A DNA stretch of 64,000 nt from Thermomicrobiales bacterium. Lineage in GTDB: Bacteria; Chloroflexota; Chloroflexia; Thermomicrobiales; UBA6265. Below the pieces are notes generated by a model. That model was not told where the DNA came from. It did not search any database and worked only from the letters and a program-made list of their open reading frames with translations. A program made the translations under genes and the position numbers. The stretch is taken from positions 18,130-82,129 of the forward strand of contig JAMLHN010000015.1 in assembly GCA_023957115.1 (NCBI GenBank), given 5' to 3'. Below, piece after piece: positions 16,196 to 23,761 of the stretch. How positions within the stretch are numbered: the stretch's first letter is position 1; every line of letters begins with the position of its first letter.

Positions 16196-17098
16196 CTACC
16201 GGATCGTCTTCATCGCCGCAGGCCATAAGCGGGGCAGTGGCGACACCCTGAGCTGTTTGGCCAGCACGGCGTCCAAGGCATCGTGGTCGGTACCGCCTTC
16301 GTGGGAGAGGCGGTACGGAATCACCGGGCCGCCGAGGGCGCTGCGGAGCGGTTCGAGCCATTCCGGGCCATTGAGCGCGCCTGGATCTTGTTCGCTCAGA
16401 ATGGCCGTTCCCTGGAACGATGGAGCGTGGGCAACTGGATCGAAATAGCTCAGGGTGTTCGCAACCGCGTCGGCCGCATCCGGATACATCGCCAGATAAT
16501 CATTGAGCTCTTCGATGGGATAGGCATCGGTCCGCAACCGGGCTTCCAGAATGCGATAGAGGAACGGCGCCGTCAGATTGACGGTCGCAAAGCCGGGACG
16601 TCGTGCGGCGGCGATCAGACCGAGATCGTCTCCGGCAATGGCAACCCGAGCCGGATCGACGCTTGGATGCGACAAGAGGAATTCAGCTCCGCGCATGATG
16701 TCGGCCAGGATGCCGCGGTAGATCCAGGTGTCCGGCGATTCGATGCCGAGGGTGAGCAGACCGGGATAGTCCGCCGCGAATGGGGTATCGGCCAAACGCT
16801 GGCCGCGGTGCATGACCGTGAGAACCACGTACCGTTGCCGGTCGTCCCAATGCGGGGGATTGTTGACGCTGCCATAGCGAGGCGAATGCAAGAGCGCCGG
16901 AAACGGCCCCTCCCCGTTCGGCACACTGAGAAAGGCGAAAATGCGGTATGGACCGATGCTGGTCAGCTTCAGGTCGTATGAGGTCGAACGCTCGGTCGAA
17001 CGAAGCGGCGTTTCGGTGAGCGCCGGAGCTGGATCGATTGCGGCCAGCTCGGCATCGATGGCTTCCCAATAAGCATCGAAGTCAGCGGGTCTCGTCAT
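16196..17098 (-). CDS. AXE1-like alpha/beta-hydrolase paralogue lacking the nucleophile
   Basis: A 300-residue paralogue of the upstream acetyl-xylan-esterase-type gene. The folds align along their length (TWIYRGILADIMRGAEFLLS against the same region upstream; YPIEELNDYLAMYPD against YPYEEMNEYLRRYPE). Where the nucleophile elbow should be GGSQG it reads GDDLG (156-160), so the serine is replaced by aspartate (D158). The later Asp/His positions are also altered (SEQDPG, SHEGGTDHDA). It is therefore probably a catalytically inactive partner or a binding protein. ATG 17098 overlaps the stop of the upstream gene (ATGA), which keeps the two in equal amounts. Confidence 0.82.
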   Translation of the reverse strand: MTRPADFDAYWEAIDAELAAIDPAPALTETPLRSTERSTSYDLKLTSIGPYRIFAFLSVPNGEGPFPALLHSPRYGSVNNPPHWDDRQRYVVLTVMHRGQRLADTPFAADYPGLLTLGIESPDTWIYRGILADIMRGAEFLLSHPSVDPARVAIAGDDLGLIAAARRPGFATVNLTAPFLYRILEARLRTDAYPIEELNDYLAMYPDAADAVANTLSYFDPVAHAPSFQGTAILSEQDPGALNGPEWLEPLRSALGGPVIPYRLSHEGGTDHDALDAVLAKQLRVSPLPRLWPAAMKTIR

Positions 17099-18051
17099 GT
17101 CGATGGCACCGGAATGGGGTGCAGATGTCTGGCCAGGAAACCGGAAATGCTCGCGCCCTCCCAGAACGCGCCGGCATCGTGCGCGCAGCGGGGCCAGGCG
17201 TTGTAGTCCACCGGTCCGCCGAGCACCTCGAGCAGATCGAACGCGGTTTCCGGCGGGCAAACATCGTCGCCCAGTCCGATGGAGATCAGCATGGGACAGG
17301 AAATCATTGGCGCGAAGTTCAGACAGTCGTAGTAGTCGAGTGTGGCGCGCATCTGTTCCTCGCGTTCGGGATAGCGTCGCAGATACTCGTTCATCTCTTC
17401 GTACGGATAGCTTCGGGTGAGCGCGGCCGCGTCCATGTAGCCGGTCAGGTAGGGCGCTCCGGCAGCCCCGCAGGTAATGACGTCCCTGCGCAGCGCCGCG
17501 GTGGTCAGGGTCAGGGCGCCGCCCTGGCTGCCGCCTTGCACCCCGATGCGGGAATGATCGATCTCCGGCCGGGAACGCACAAAATCGACCGCCCGCGCCG
17601 CGTCGATGTAGAACCCGCGGTAGCCGTAGGTGTTCTTGTCGATGATGTTCTCGATTAGCAGTCCCGGGTATCCCGGATCGAACCGGCTGTTCGAGCGGAG
17701 CTTGCCGCGGGGTGCGACTCCCACGGCTGCATATCCGGCTTTGGCCCACTGTTTGGGCAGGGTTGGCTCGGAGATGTATCCGGGCACCACGATCAGAGCC
17801 GGATACGGAGGAGCCAGCGCCGATTCACGCGGGCGGCAATACCACCCCGCGATACGCAAGCCATCGAGGCTGGTGTAGTGAATCTCGAAGGTCTCGACCT
17901 GATCGTTCGACCGGAGCGGGACTGGAGTCATCGCCGGATCGAGGGGCAGGGCATTCGCTTCGGCCATCAAATCGGCCCAGAAGCGTTCGAAATCGTCCGG
18001 TTTGCGGACGGAAGTGCGATGCTGGTTGGCCGGTGGGCGTACGGTTGTCAT
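17095..18051 (-). CDS. Acetyl xylan esterase / cephalosporin-C deacetylase family (AXE1)
   Basis: A 318-residue alpha/beta-hydrolase of the AXE1 (CE7) family. The catalytic triad is complete: Ser175 in GGSQGG, an Asp in GLGDDVCPP (262-263) and His291 in CAHDAG. The family motif YGYRGFYIDAARAVDF precedes the nucleophile. CE7 enzymes remove acetyl groups from xylo-oligosaccharides or cephalosporins inside the cell and form hexamers. No signal peptide is present. It is followed by an overlapping, nucleophile-less paralogue, so a hetero-oligomer is possible. Confidence 0.93.
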   Translation of the reverse strand: MTTVRPPANQHRTSVRKPDDFERFWADLMAEANALPLDPAMTPVPLRSNDQVETFEIHYTSLDGLRIAGWYCRPRESALAPPYPALIVVPGYISEPTLPKQWAKAGYAAVGVAPRGKLRSNSRFDPGYPGLLIENIIDKNTYGYRGFYIDAARAVDFVRSRPEIDHSRIGVQGGSQGGALTLTTAALRRDVITCGAAGAPYLTGYMDAAALTRSYPYEEMNEYLRRYPEREEQMRATLDYYDCLNFAPMISCPMLISIGLGDDVCPPETAFDLLEVLGGPVDYNAWPRCAHDAGAFWEGASISGFLARHLHPIPVPST

Positions 18052-18120
18052 GAAGCGGCATTGTGCGACAGCTTGCCCGGTTTCGCCCGAACGCGTTGCA
18101 GTATGTGGATAGAGGGCGTG

Positions 18121-18459
18121 TCAGGCGCGCACGATCACTGCGAACGCGATCGAAAGTGGATCCCGGGATGCGGCGAGCAGATCTGCCAGTACCACGCGAG
18201 TGGCCGGTTCGAGCGTGCGCAACGCGTCGATGACGGGCAATGTCAGGGTCTTCTCGATGGCGGAGGGCAACGCGGATTCGTTCTCGGGTTCGTCGTCGAT
18301 CGCCAGGTACGAACGCTCGTCCTCGACATGCCAGGTCCAGGCGTCGCCGGAAACATCGATCCCATTCCCGTCGAACCCCTCGGTCAGCTCGAAGTCTTCG
18401 ACAGCGAGCACGGTTTGCAGCGCTGCCTCGATTGTGGCGGTCAACTCGGCAGGGGTCAT
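18121..18459 (-). CDS. Hypothetical acidic protein
   Basis: A 112-residue protein from ATG 18459, which has GGAGG eight bases upstream. It is acidic and has strands around WTWHVEDERSYLAIDDE and helices at both ends (ELTATIEAALQTVL, IDALRTLEPATRVVLADLLA). No family was recognised and no membrane segment is present. It is divergent from the acetamidase gene (78 bp between the starts), so a shared promoter region is likely. Confidence 0.6.
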   Translation of the reverse strand: MTPAELTATIEAALQTVLAVEDFELTEGFDGNGIDVSGDAWTWHVEDERSYLAIDDEPENESALPSAIEKTLTLPVIDALRTLEPATRVVLADLLAASRDPLSIAFAVIVRA

Positions 18460-18536
18460 GCAGGGGTCCTCCAAAAAGATGCGTGAGGTCGTATCGTACC
18501 GACATGAATGATGCCAGACACCGGAATGGAGCAACG

Positions 18537-19436
18537 ATGAAACGAATCCTGCGCGATCAGCTTCTCTATGGTTTCGATGCCACGACGCCACCGGTGATGA
18601 CCATCGATCCAGGAGAGACTGTGATCGTCGAATCGCACGATACGTCGACCGATCGTCTGAACAAGGCAGAGGATCTGCCGGAATTCGTCGCGACCCGCGA
18701 TCCAATGAAGGTCAATCCGGCCGGCGGTCCGATCTTTGTCAATGGGGCCGAACCGGGCGATGCACTGGCGGTCACGATTCTCGATATCGAGCTTGGACCG
18801 CTCGGTTTCGTGCGCACCCTGAATGGAGCCGGAGCCCTGCAGGATGGGATCGAGCCGAATTCGGTCATGATGGTGCGGACCGAGGGAGACTTCCTGATCT
18901 TCGATAACAAGGTACGGCTTCCGGCACGGCCGATGGTCGGGGTGCTCGGCACCGCGCCGGCCGAGGGTACGGTCTACACCGCTCATCCCGGTCCGCAGGG
19001 AAGCAACATGGACTTCAATGCCAATACGATTGGCACCACGGTCTATCTGCCGGTTCATGTTCCGGGCGCCCTGCTGGGGATCGGGGATCTGCACGCAACC
19101 ATGGGCGATGGGGAAGTGAGTGGGACCGGGGTGGAGATCCGCGGTCAGACGACGGCTCGAGTCGAGCTCATCAAGGGGGCGGCGCCGAATCGGCCCTGGA
19201 TGGAAACCGAGACCGACTGGATTGCGACCGGTCAGGGCGAAACGTTGGAGATCGCGGTCGAGGAAGCGGTCGACAACCTGACCCAGATCATTCAGGAGAA
19301 GCTCGACCTCACCCGCTCGGAAGCCTTTCTGATGGTGAGCGCCCGGGGCGACGTCCGGATCGGGCAGGCGGCGCGGATCAAGGGGTGTGACGCAACGGTC
19401 TACGCCCTCTTCCCGAAGTCGGCGGAACGATTGTAG
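18537..19436 (+). CDS. Acetamidase/formamidase family protein
   Basis: A 299-residue FmdA/AmdA-family protein. Family landmarks are TIDPGETVIVESHD, NPAGGPIFVNGAEPGD, ILDIELGPLGF, PARPMVGVLGTAPAEG, the glycine-rich NMDFNANTIGTTVYLPVHVP and GIGDLHATMGDGEVSGTGVE, which carry metal ligands and the active-site glutamate. Such enzymes hydrolyse short amides to ammonia and the acid. ATG 18537 is preceded by GGAG at six bases. The protein stands alone on the plus strand. Confidence 0.93.
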   Translation: MKRILRDQLLYGFDATTPPVMTIDPGETVIVESHDTSTDRLNKAEDLPEFVATRDPMKVNPAGGPIFVNGAEPGDALAVTILDIELGPLGFVRTLNGAGALQDGIEPNSVMMVRTEGDFLIFDNKVRLPARPMVGVLGTAPAEGTVYTAHPGPQGSNMDFNANTIGTTVYLPVHVPGALLGIGDLHATMGDGEVSGTGVEIRGQTTARVELIKGAAPNRPWMETETDWIATGQGETLEIAVEEAVDNLTQIIQEKLDLTRSEAFLMVSARGDVRIGQAARIKGCDATVYALFPKSAERL

Positions 19437-19534
19437 GGAGTGAGGTCCGGAGGCCGGAGTCGATCGGAACGTCCGCAACGTATGTCCAGAAGCTGGGCAG
19501 GAATGTCGGGCATATGCCGCGCAGGGTGGTTCTG

Positions 19535-20194
19535 TTACTCGCCGGGTTTGATCTCGCGGGACCCTTTTGGGGTGGCGCCGCCCGGCGGCATGGTGACGGT
19601 CTGCTCGAAGGGAACCGTCGAGGCACGGGAGAGCTTGGTCAGGTCGGGCGTTCCCGGCTCCTCGAGGAGCGACAAGGTCTGCCGGCTGGCTGATTCGATG
19701 GCCGGGAAGACGCTTTGCTCGATGGTGGTCGTGCGTGGGGTTGCGGCCGCAATCGCCTTCTTGGTCAGGAAGAGGTATTCGGTCAACACCGACTGCGCCG
19801 GCTCGATCAGGTTGTCGATCACCACCGGCGCCGCCGAGCGTTTTTCCGAGGTGTTCAACGCGGTCATGATGCCCTGGAGATTGGCGCCGATCTTCCCAGC
19901 GATCTCTTTGGTCGATGGATTGGCGATTTCTCCAGCCGAGGTGACGAATCCGCTCACGGCTGATGCGCCGGTGGCAAGCAGCGCATCGATATCGGCGGCC
20001 GATGTCGGCGTTCCGGTGGACGAACTGTCGCTCTCCGCCGCGCGCAGCTGCCGCTGCAGGAAGATCGAAACGCCGATGGCGACGATCGCTCCGATGATAA
20101 GTCCCGCGCTCCAGTCCAAGCCGACCAACTGCAGCACGATCGCCAGGATCAGTCCAACCGCAATTGGGATAATCGTGTTGCGCGATGAGTTCAT
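19535..20194 (-). CDS. Membrane-anchored protein, possibly XpaC-like
   Basis: A 219-residue protein with two adjacent N-terminal membrane helices (about 8-23 and 28-46) and a soluble, mostly helical domain. The domain (IAGKIGANLQGIMTALNTSE, then VLTEYLFLTKKAI and IESASRQTLSLLEE) resembles the 5-bromo-4-chloroindolyl phosphate hydrolysis (XpaC) family, whose members bind phage-shock or tellurite-resistance ATPases, but the resemblance is by eye only. A Pro/Gly-rich tail ends in KPGE. It follows the beta-lactamase-fold gene by 40 bp and is probably the last gene of that operon. Confidence 0.65.
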   Translation of the reverse strand: MNSSRNTIIPIAVGLILAIVLQLVGLDWSAGLIIGAIVAIGVSIFLQRQLRAAESDSSSTGTPTSAADIDALLATGASAVSGFVTSAGEIANPSTKEIAGKIGANLQGIMTALNTSEKRSAAPVVIDNLIEPAQSVLTEYLFLTKKAIAAATPRTTTIEQSVFPAIESASRQTLSLLEEPGTPDLTKLSRASTVPFEQTVTMPPGGATPKGSREIKPGE

Positions 20195-20234
20195 ATCGAA
20201 AGCTGACCTCTGGCTGTCGAAAAGTAATCGTTGT

Positions 20235-21452
20235 CTAGGAGGATACCGGGGATGCGGCCGGTGAGGCCAGTGGCGTCGAACTGCCCGGGATGCGCTCAGG
20301 CATCAAGAGCTGGATCAACCCGAGCGCAATCGAATCTGCTCCACCGCCATGCTCGTCCGAAAGATTGGTGGCGATCACGATCGTTGTACCGTCGCCCGGA
20401 TCGTGAAGCATGATGGTGCTGTATCCGGCAATACCGCCGTTGTGCCCGTAGAACCCAAGGAGCTCCATGATGCCGAGCCCGTACCGCACCGGACTCCCTT
20501 CCGCCATTGGGGTGAAGTCCATGCGCGCCGCCTGAGTCTCGGGCGAAAGCAAGGCGCCAGTCGCCAGCAGCTCGACCCACACACGCAGATCGTCGAGATT
20601 GGAGATCATCGCTCCAGCGGCCCATCCGACATCGGGATTCGATTCGGTCGCATTCGCCATCGGTCGATCCCCGGCCGGTGGCGTGTAGCCGCTCAGATAG
20701 GGCTCCGGCATTGTGGGATCGTTTACCGGAAAGCTGGTCGAATGCAGCAACTCCGGTGCGAAGATCCGCTCGACCAGTAGATCGGGCAGCGAGGCGCCAG
20801 TCAATTGCTCGGCGATCTTCCCGGCAATGATCGTGTTTGTGTCAGAGTAGTGAATTCCTTCGCCGGGCGCGAAGTAGGGATCGTGCCCGCGCGCGATCTC
20901 CAGCGCTTCTTCCGGCGTGAACGGCATCATGGGATTGGCAACATACTCGGCCGCGAACGTTTCATCCTCGGTGTAGCTGAAGATCCCCGACGTCATACCC
21001 AGGAGCTGCGCCAGGGTCGTGGTTTCGCTCCTGGGAAAGCCGAAATCGAACTCGCTGATGGGTGTATCGAGCGAAATCAGACCATCATCCACCAACTGCA
21101 ACAGCAGCGTGGCAACGAAGGTCTTAGTGTTACTGGCAATGCGAAACGTGTCGCCCTCGGCCGGTGCAGCCCCGGATTCGACGTTGCTCACCCCATAGGT
21201 CCTGACGAGGTCGCCCCGTTCCGGAATCCAGATCCCCACGATCGCGCCGGGCGTACCGCTCGAATCCAGGAACCCCGTCACCACCTCGTCGATCTGGGCA
21301 AGCTCATCCGCGGTGAATTCGTGCGGCCCGTCGTGCGCCATGCTGTCCACTTTGAGACCAAGGGCCATAGCTCCTCCCATCGTCGAGGCGGCGCCAAACA
21401 ATGCCCGGCGCGAGCACGTCAAACGTTCAGTCCCAAGGGTGGAAGAAAGCAC
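20235..21452 (-). CDS. Tat-exported serine hydrolase, beta-lactamase (class C/PBP4*-like) family
   Basis: A 405-residue penicillin-binding-protein-like hydrolase. The triad-type motifs are SxxK in SNTK (S107, K110), Y-S-D in HYSDTN (Y202) and HNGG near 330, which replaces KTG. A Tat-like signal (SRRALFG then a hydrophobic run) precedes the domain. The start is best placed at GTG 21452, which has AAGGAG nine bases upstream, rather than the ATG at 21506. These proteins are esterases, D-amino-acid peptidases or transferases more often than true beta-lactamases. Neighbouring D-amino-acid-type and PanE enzymes do not identify the substrate. Confidence 0.88.
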   Translation of the reverse strand: MLSSTLGTERLTCSRRALFGAASTMGGAMALGLKVDSMAHDGPHEFTADELAQIDEVVTGFLDSSGTPGAIVGIWIPERGDLVRTYGVSNVESGAAPAEGDTFRIASNTKTFVATLLLQLVDDGLISLDTPISEFDFGFPRSETTTLAQLLGMTSGIFSYTEDETFAAEYVANPMMPFTPEEALEIARGHDPYFAPGEGIHYSDTNTIIAGKIAEQLTGASLPDLLVERIFAPELLHSTSFPVNDPTMPEPYLSGYTPPAGDRPMANATESNPDVGWAAGAMISNLDDLRVWVELLATGALLSPETQAARMDFTPMAEGSPVRYGLGIMELLGFYGHNGGIAGYSTIMLHDPGDGTTIVIATNLSDEHGGGADSIALGLIQLLMPERIPGSSTPLASPAASPVSS

Positions 21453-21509
21453 TCTGGCAAGCTCCTTGCGGTGACGTTGGCAACACTGGTCGAGCGATTG
21501 TCCCATACA

Positions 21510-22466
21510 TCATAGCGGCGACTTCTCATCCCAGGCCGACAAGGCGGACGCTCCATCTTTGTAGGGAAGCAATGCCGCTGTGATGACTCGATTGATCGGC
21601 GTTGCAATGCCGAGGTCGTTGCCCAGGCGAACGACGCTGCCGTTCAGCGCGGAGATCTCGATCCGGCGACCGGCCATCAGATCGTAGGCCATCGAACCGC
21701 GCTCCGGCATGGGATGCTGTCCTTCGACCATGGCGATCATGTTTTCAGGGGTCGAATCGGGCAATTCCACGCCACTTGCCCTCGCGACATCCACGACCTC
21801 GGCGATCGTATCGTGGTAGAGCCGGCGTGTTTCCGGTACGGCGAAAATTTGTCGTAGCGTCAGCCGCGTCAGGGCCGTGACCCCGCTCATTGCCGCGATG
21901 AACCCGAATTTGGTCCAGAGCTTTGGCCAGAGATCGGAGTAGGTCTCGACCGGCGCTCCGGTTTCCTGGAAGCCCGCCGCGATTCGCGCCAGACGTTCCG
22001 GATTCGGGACGCCAATATCGCCGAGCTGCAGCAACGCCGGTCCTCCGACGTGCTGGATGGTTCCGGGTCTGGGTACCGTGGCCGAGACGATCACCACACC
22101 GGGAAGCAAGGCTGCATCCCCAACCACCGCCGCCAGCTTGCGCGGATGCTCGATCCCGTTTTGCACCGCGACGACCGTCACGCCGTCATGGACCAGCGGG
22201 ACAATCTGCTGCGCCGCCGCGTCCAGATCGTACGACTTGACCGCGATGAAGATCAGATCGACCGGACCTGCGTCCGTGGGATCGGGAATAGCCCGCACCG
22301 GCTGGGTGAAGGTTCCGTAGCGCGGAGATTCAAGGGTCAGTCCATCGGCTCGCAGGGTGTCGAGCGCGGCGCCCCGAGCGAGAACGGTGACCTCGTTGCC
22401 GGCTCGCGCCAGCAGCGCGCCATAGAGTCCGCCAAGTGCGCCCGCGCCGACGATCAGGATTCGCAT
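21510..22466 (-). CDS. panE: 2-Dehydropantoate 2-reductase (ApbA/PanE family)
   Basis: A 318-residue NADPH-dependent ketopantoate reductase-family protein. It has the dinucleotide motif GAGALG (7-12), AVKSYDLDAA, NGIEH and the catalytic lysine in LWTKFGFIAAMSGVTALTR. This is the step before pantoate in CoA synthesis, though several PanE paralogues in bacteria reduce other 2-keto acids. The gene is 23 bp downstream of a D-threonine-aldolase-like gene, and 57 bp separate it from the hydrolase's GTG. PanC, PanB and PanD are not nearby, so an alternative substrate is possible. Confidence 0.9.
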   Translation of the reverse strand: MRILIVGAGALGGLYGALLARAGNEVTVLARGAALDTLRADGLTLESPRYGTFTQPVRAIPDPTDAGPVDLIFIAVKSYDLDAAAQQIVPLVHDGVTVVAVQNGIEHPRKLAAVVGDAALLPGVVIVSATVPRPGTIQHVGGPALLQLGDIGVPNPERLARIAAGFQETGAPVETYSDLWPKLWTKFGFIAAMSGVTALTRLTLRQIFAVPETRRLYHDTIAEVVDVARASGVELPDSTPENMIAMVEGQHPMPERGSMAYDLMAGRRIEISALNGSVVRLGNDLGIATPINRVITAALLPYKDGASALSAWDEKSPL

Positions 22467-22489
22467 GGTTCCATTCTCCAGCAGTCAGC

Positions 22490-23611
22490 CTATGTTCGTT
22501 TTCCGCGGGCTGCGATCGGCCAGACGGTCACGATGCGGCCATTTCGGATGCCGATCAGCTCGTCCGACAAATTGACCGTGGTGCAAGCGTGGTTGGGAAT
22601 GAGCCGCAGCTTGTCTCCAATCTGAGGGTCGACGCCGGGCGCCAATCGGAGCATCCCGTGCTCTTCGTTCATGGCTTCGATGACGGCATCGATTTCCACC
22701 GCGCGGGCGAATCCCTGCAATCCCGGAAGCGCGCCGCCGGGAATGTCCCCGGAGAAGGTCTTGGATCCTCCGTCGATGGTGGCTCGTTCCGGCAGCGGCC
22801 GGCTTACCACCGTGCACAGGACATTCAGGGAAATCTCGTCTTCGGAATGAGCGCCCAGGCCGGCCATGAATCGATCGCCAAAGATATAGGTCCCGGCACG
22901 CACCTCGGTCACTCCGGGCACAGTCGCGACCGCATGGGCGGTCGGGGTCGAGCCGGCAGCCACGGTCTGGATCGGCAAGTCCGCCGCGCGCAACTGTTCG
23001 GCGAGCTCGACCAGCAGCTCGCCTTCGTCGCGTCCGACGTCTGCCGGGCTGCGTCCGGCGGCGCCCGGAAAGGTGGACGAGCGATACCCGGTGATGCCCT
23101 CCAGCTCCAACCCGGGCAGCGATATGATCAACCGGCCCATTGCTTCGGCATCCTCGGGCCGCATGCCGGTTCGATTCGAACCGATATTGATATCCAGCAG
23201 CACGCGCACCACGCTGCCGGCGGCAACCGCGGCGTCGCTGAGACCACGAGCAGCCAGCTCATTCTCGACATTGACGGAGAGCGTGCAGGTGCGGGCGAGC
23301 TCGGCAAGCCGTCGCCACTTCGACGCTCCAACGACCGGATAGGCGATGGAGAGGTCGCGAAATCCAGCCGCGGCGAAGACTTCCGCCTCTGCCACTTTGG
23401 CGACGGCTATGCCCACCGCGCCCGCGGCCACCTGGCAAGCTGCGATGGCGGGCGATTTGTGTGTTTTGATATGTGGCCGGAAGTCGACGCCGGCCGTGTC
23501 GAAGACCGTCTGCCAGCGGAGGATCGTTGCCTCCATCACGTCGAGATCGACCAACAACGCCGGCGTTTCGATCGATGACCAACAACGTCCGAGATCCGAA
23601 CCCAATTCCAT
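22490..23611 (-). CDS. DSD1-family PLP enzyme (D-threonine aldolase / D-serine dehydratase-like)
   Basis: A 373-residue fold-type III PLP enzyme. The PLP lysine lies in FRPHIKTHKSP. The C-terminal beta domain carries the zinc- or manganese-binding pair in NHACTTVNL (His and Cys). AAGSTPTAH and TIDGGSKTFSGD are also family features. Such enzymes cleave D-3-hydroxy amino acids (D-threonine aldolase) or dehydrate D-serine. It is the first gene of a minus-strand operon with PanE, the serine hydrolase and the membrane protein. The ATG at 23611 is preceded by AAAAAGGGG. Confidence 0.9.
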   Translation of the reverse strand: MELGSDLGRCWSSIETPALLVDLDVMEATILRWQTVFDTAGVDFRPHIKTHKSPAIAACQVAAGAVGIAVAKVAEAEVFAAAGFRDLSIAYPVVGASKWRRLAELARTCTLSVNVENELAARGLSDAAVAAGSVVRVLLDINIGSNRTGMRPEDAEAMGRLIISLPGLELEGITGYRSSTFPGAAGRSPADVGRDEGELLVELAEQLRAADLPIQTVAAGSTPTAHAVATVPGVTEVRAGTYIFGDRFMAGLGAHSEDEISLNVLCTVVSRPLPERATIDGGSKTFSGDIPGGALPGLQGFARAVEIDAVIEAMNEEHGMLRLAPGVDPQIGDKLRLIPNHACTTVNLSDELIGIRNGRIVTVWPIAARGKRT

Positions 23612-23617
23612 CCCCTT

Positions 23618-23660
23618 TTTGAAGCAGGCAGCATGCAGTAGGTGGTTAGCAGCCTGCAGT
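23618..23660. repeat. Family B word repeat
   Basis: GAAGCAGGCAGCATGCAGT followed by AGCAGCCTGCAGTG, the same words seen at 51741-51775 and 59918-59955. A family C word (GGACCCAGACTCCGGACTC) follows at 23712-23730. Confidence 0.45.
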
Positions 23661-23761
23661 GAACGCCTGCCGAAAAAACCGAACCTACATTCGTGACGTC
23701 CGATTCAGTCTCCTCGGGACCCAGACTCCGGACTCGTTTCGAATGTCTGCATCGACGTTCC

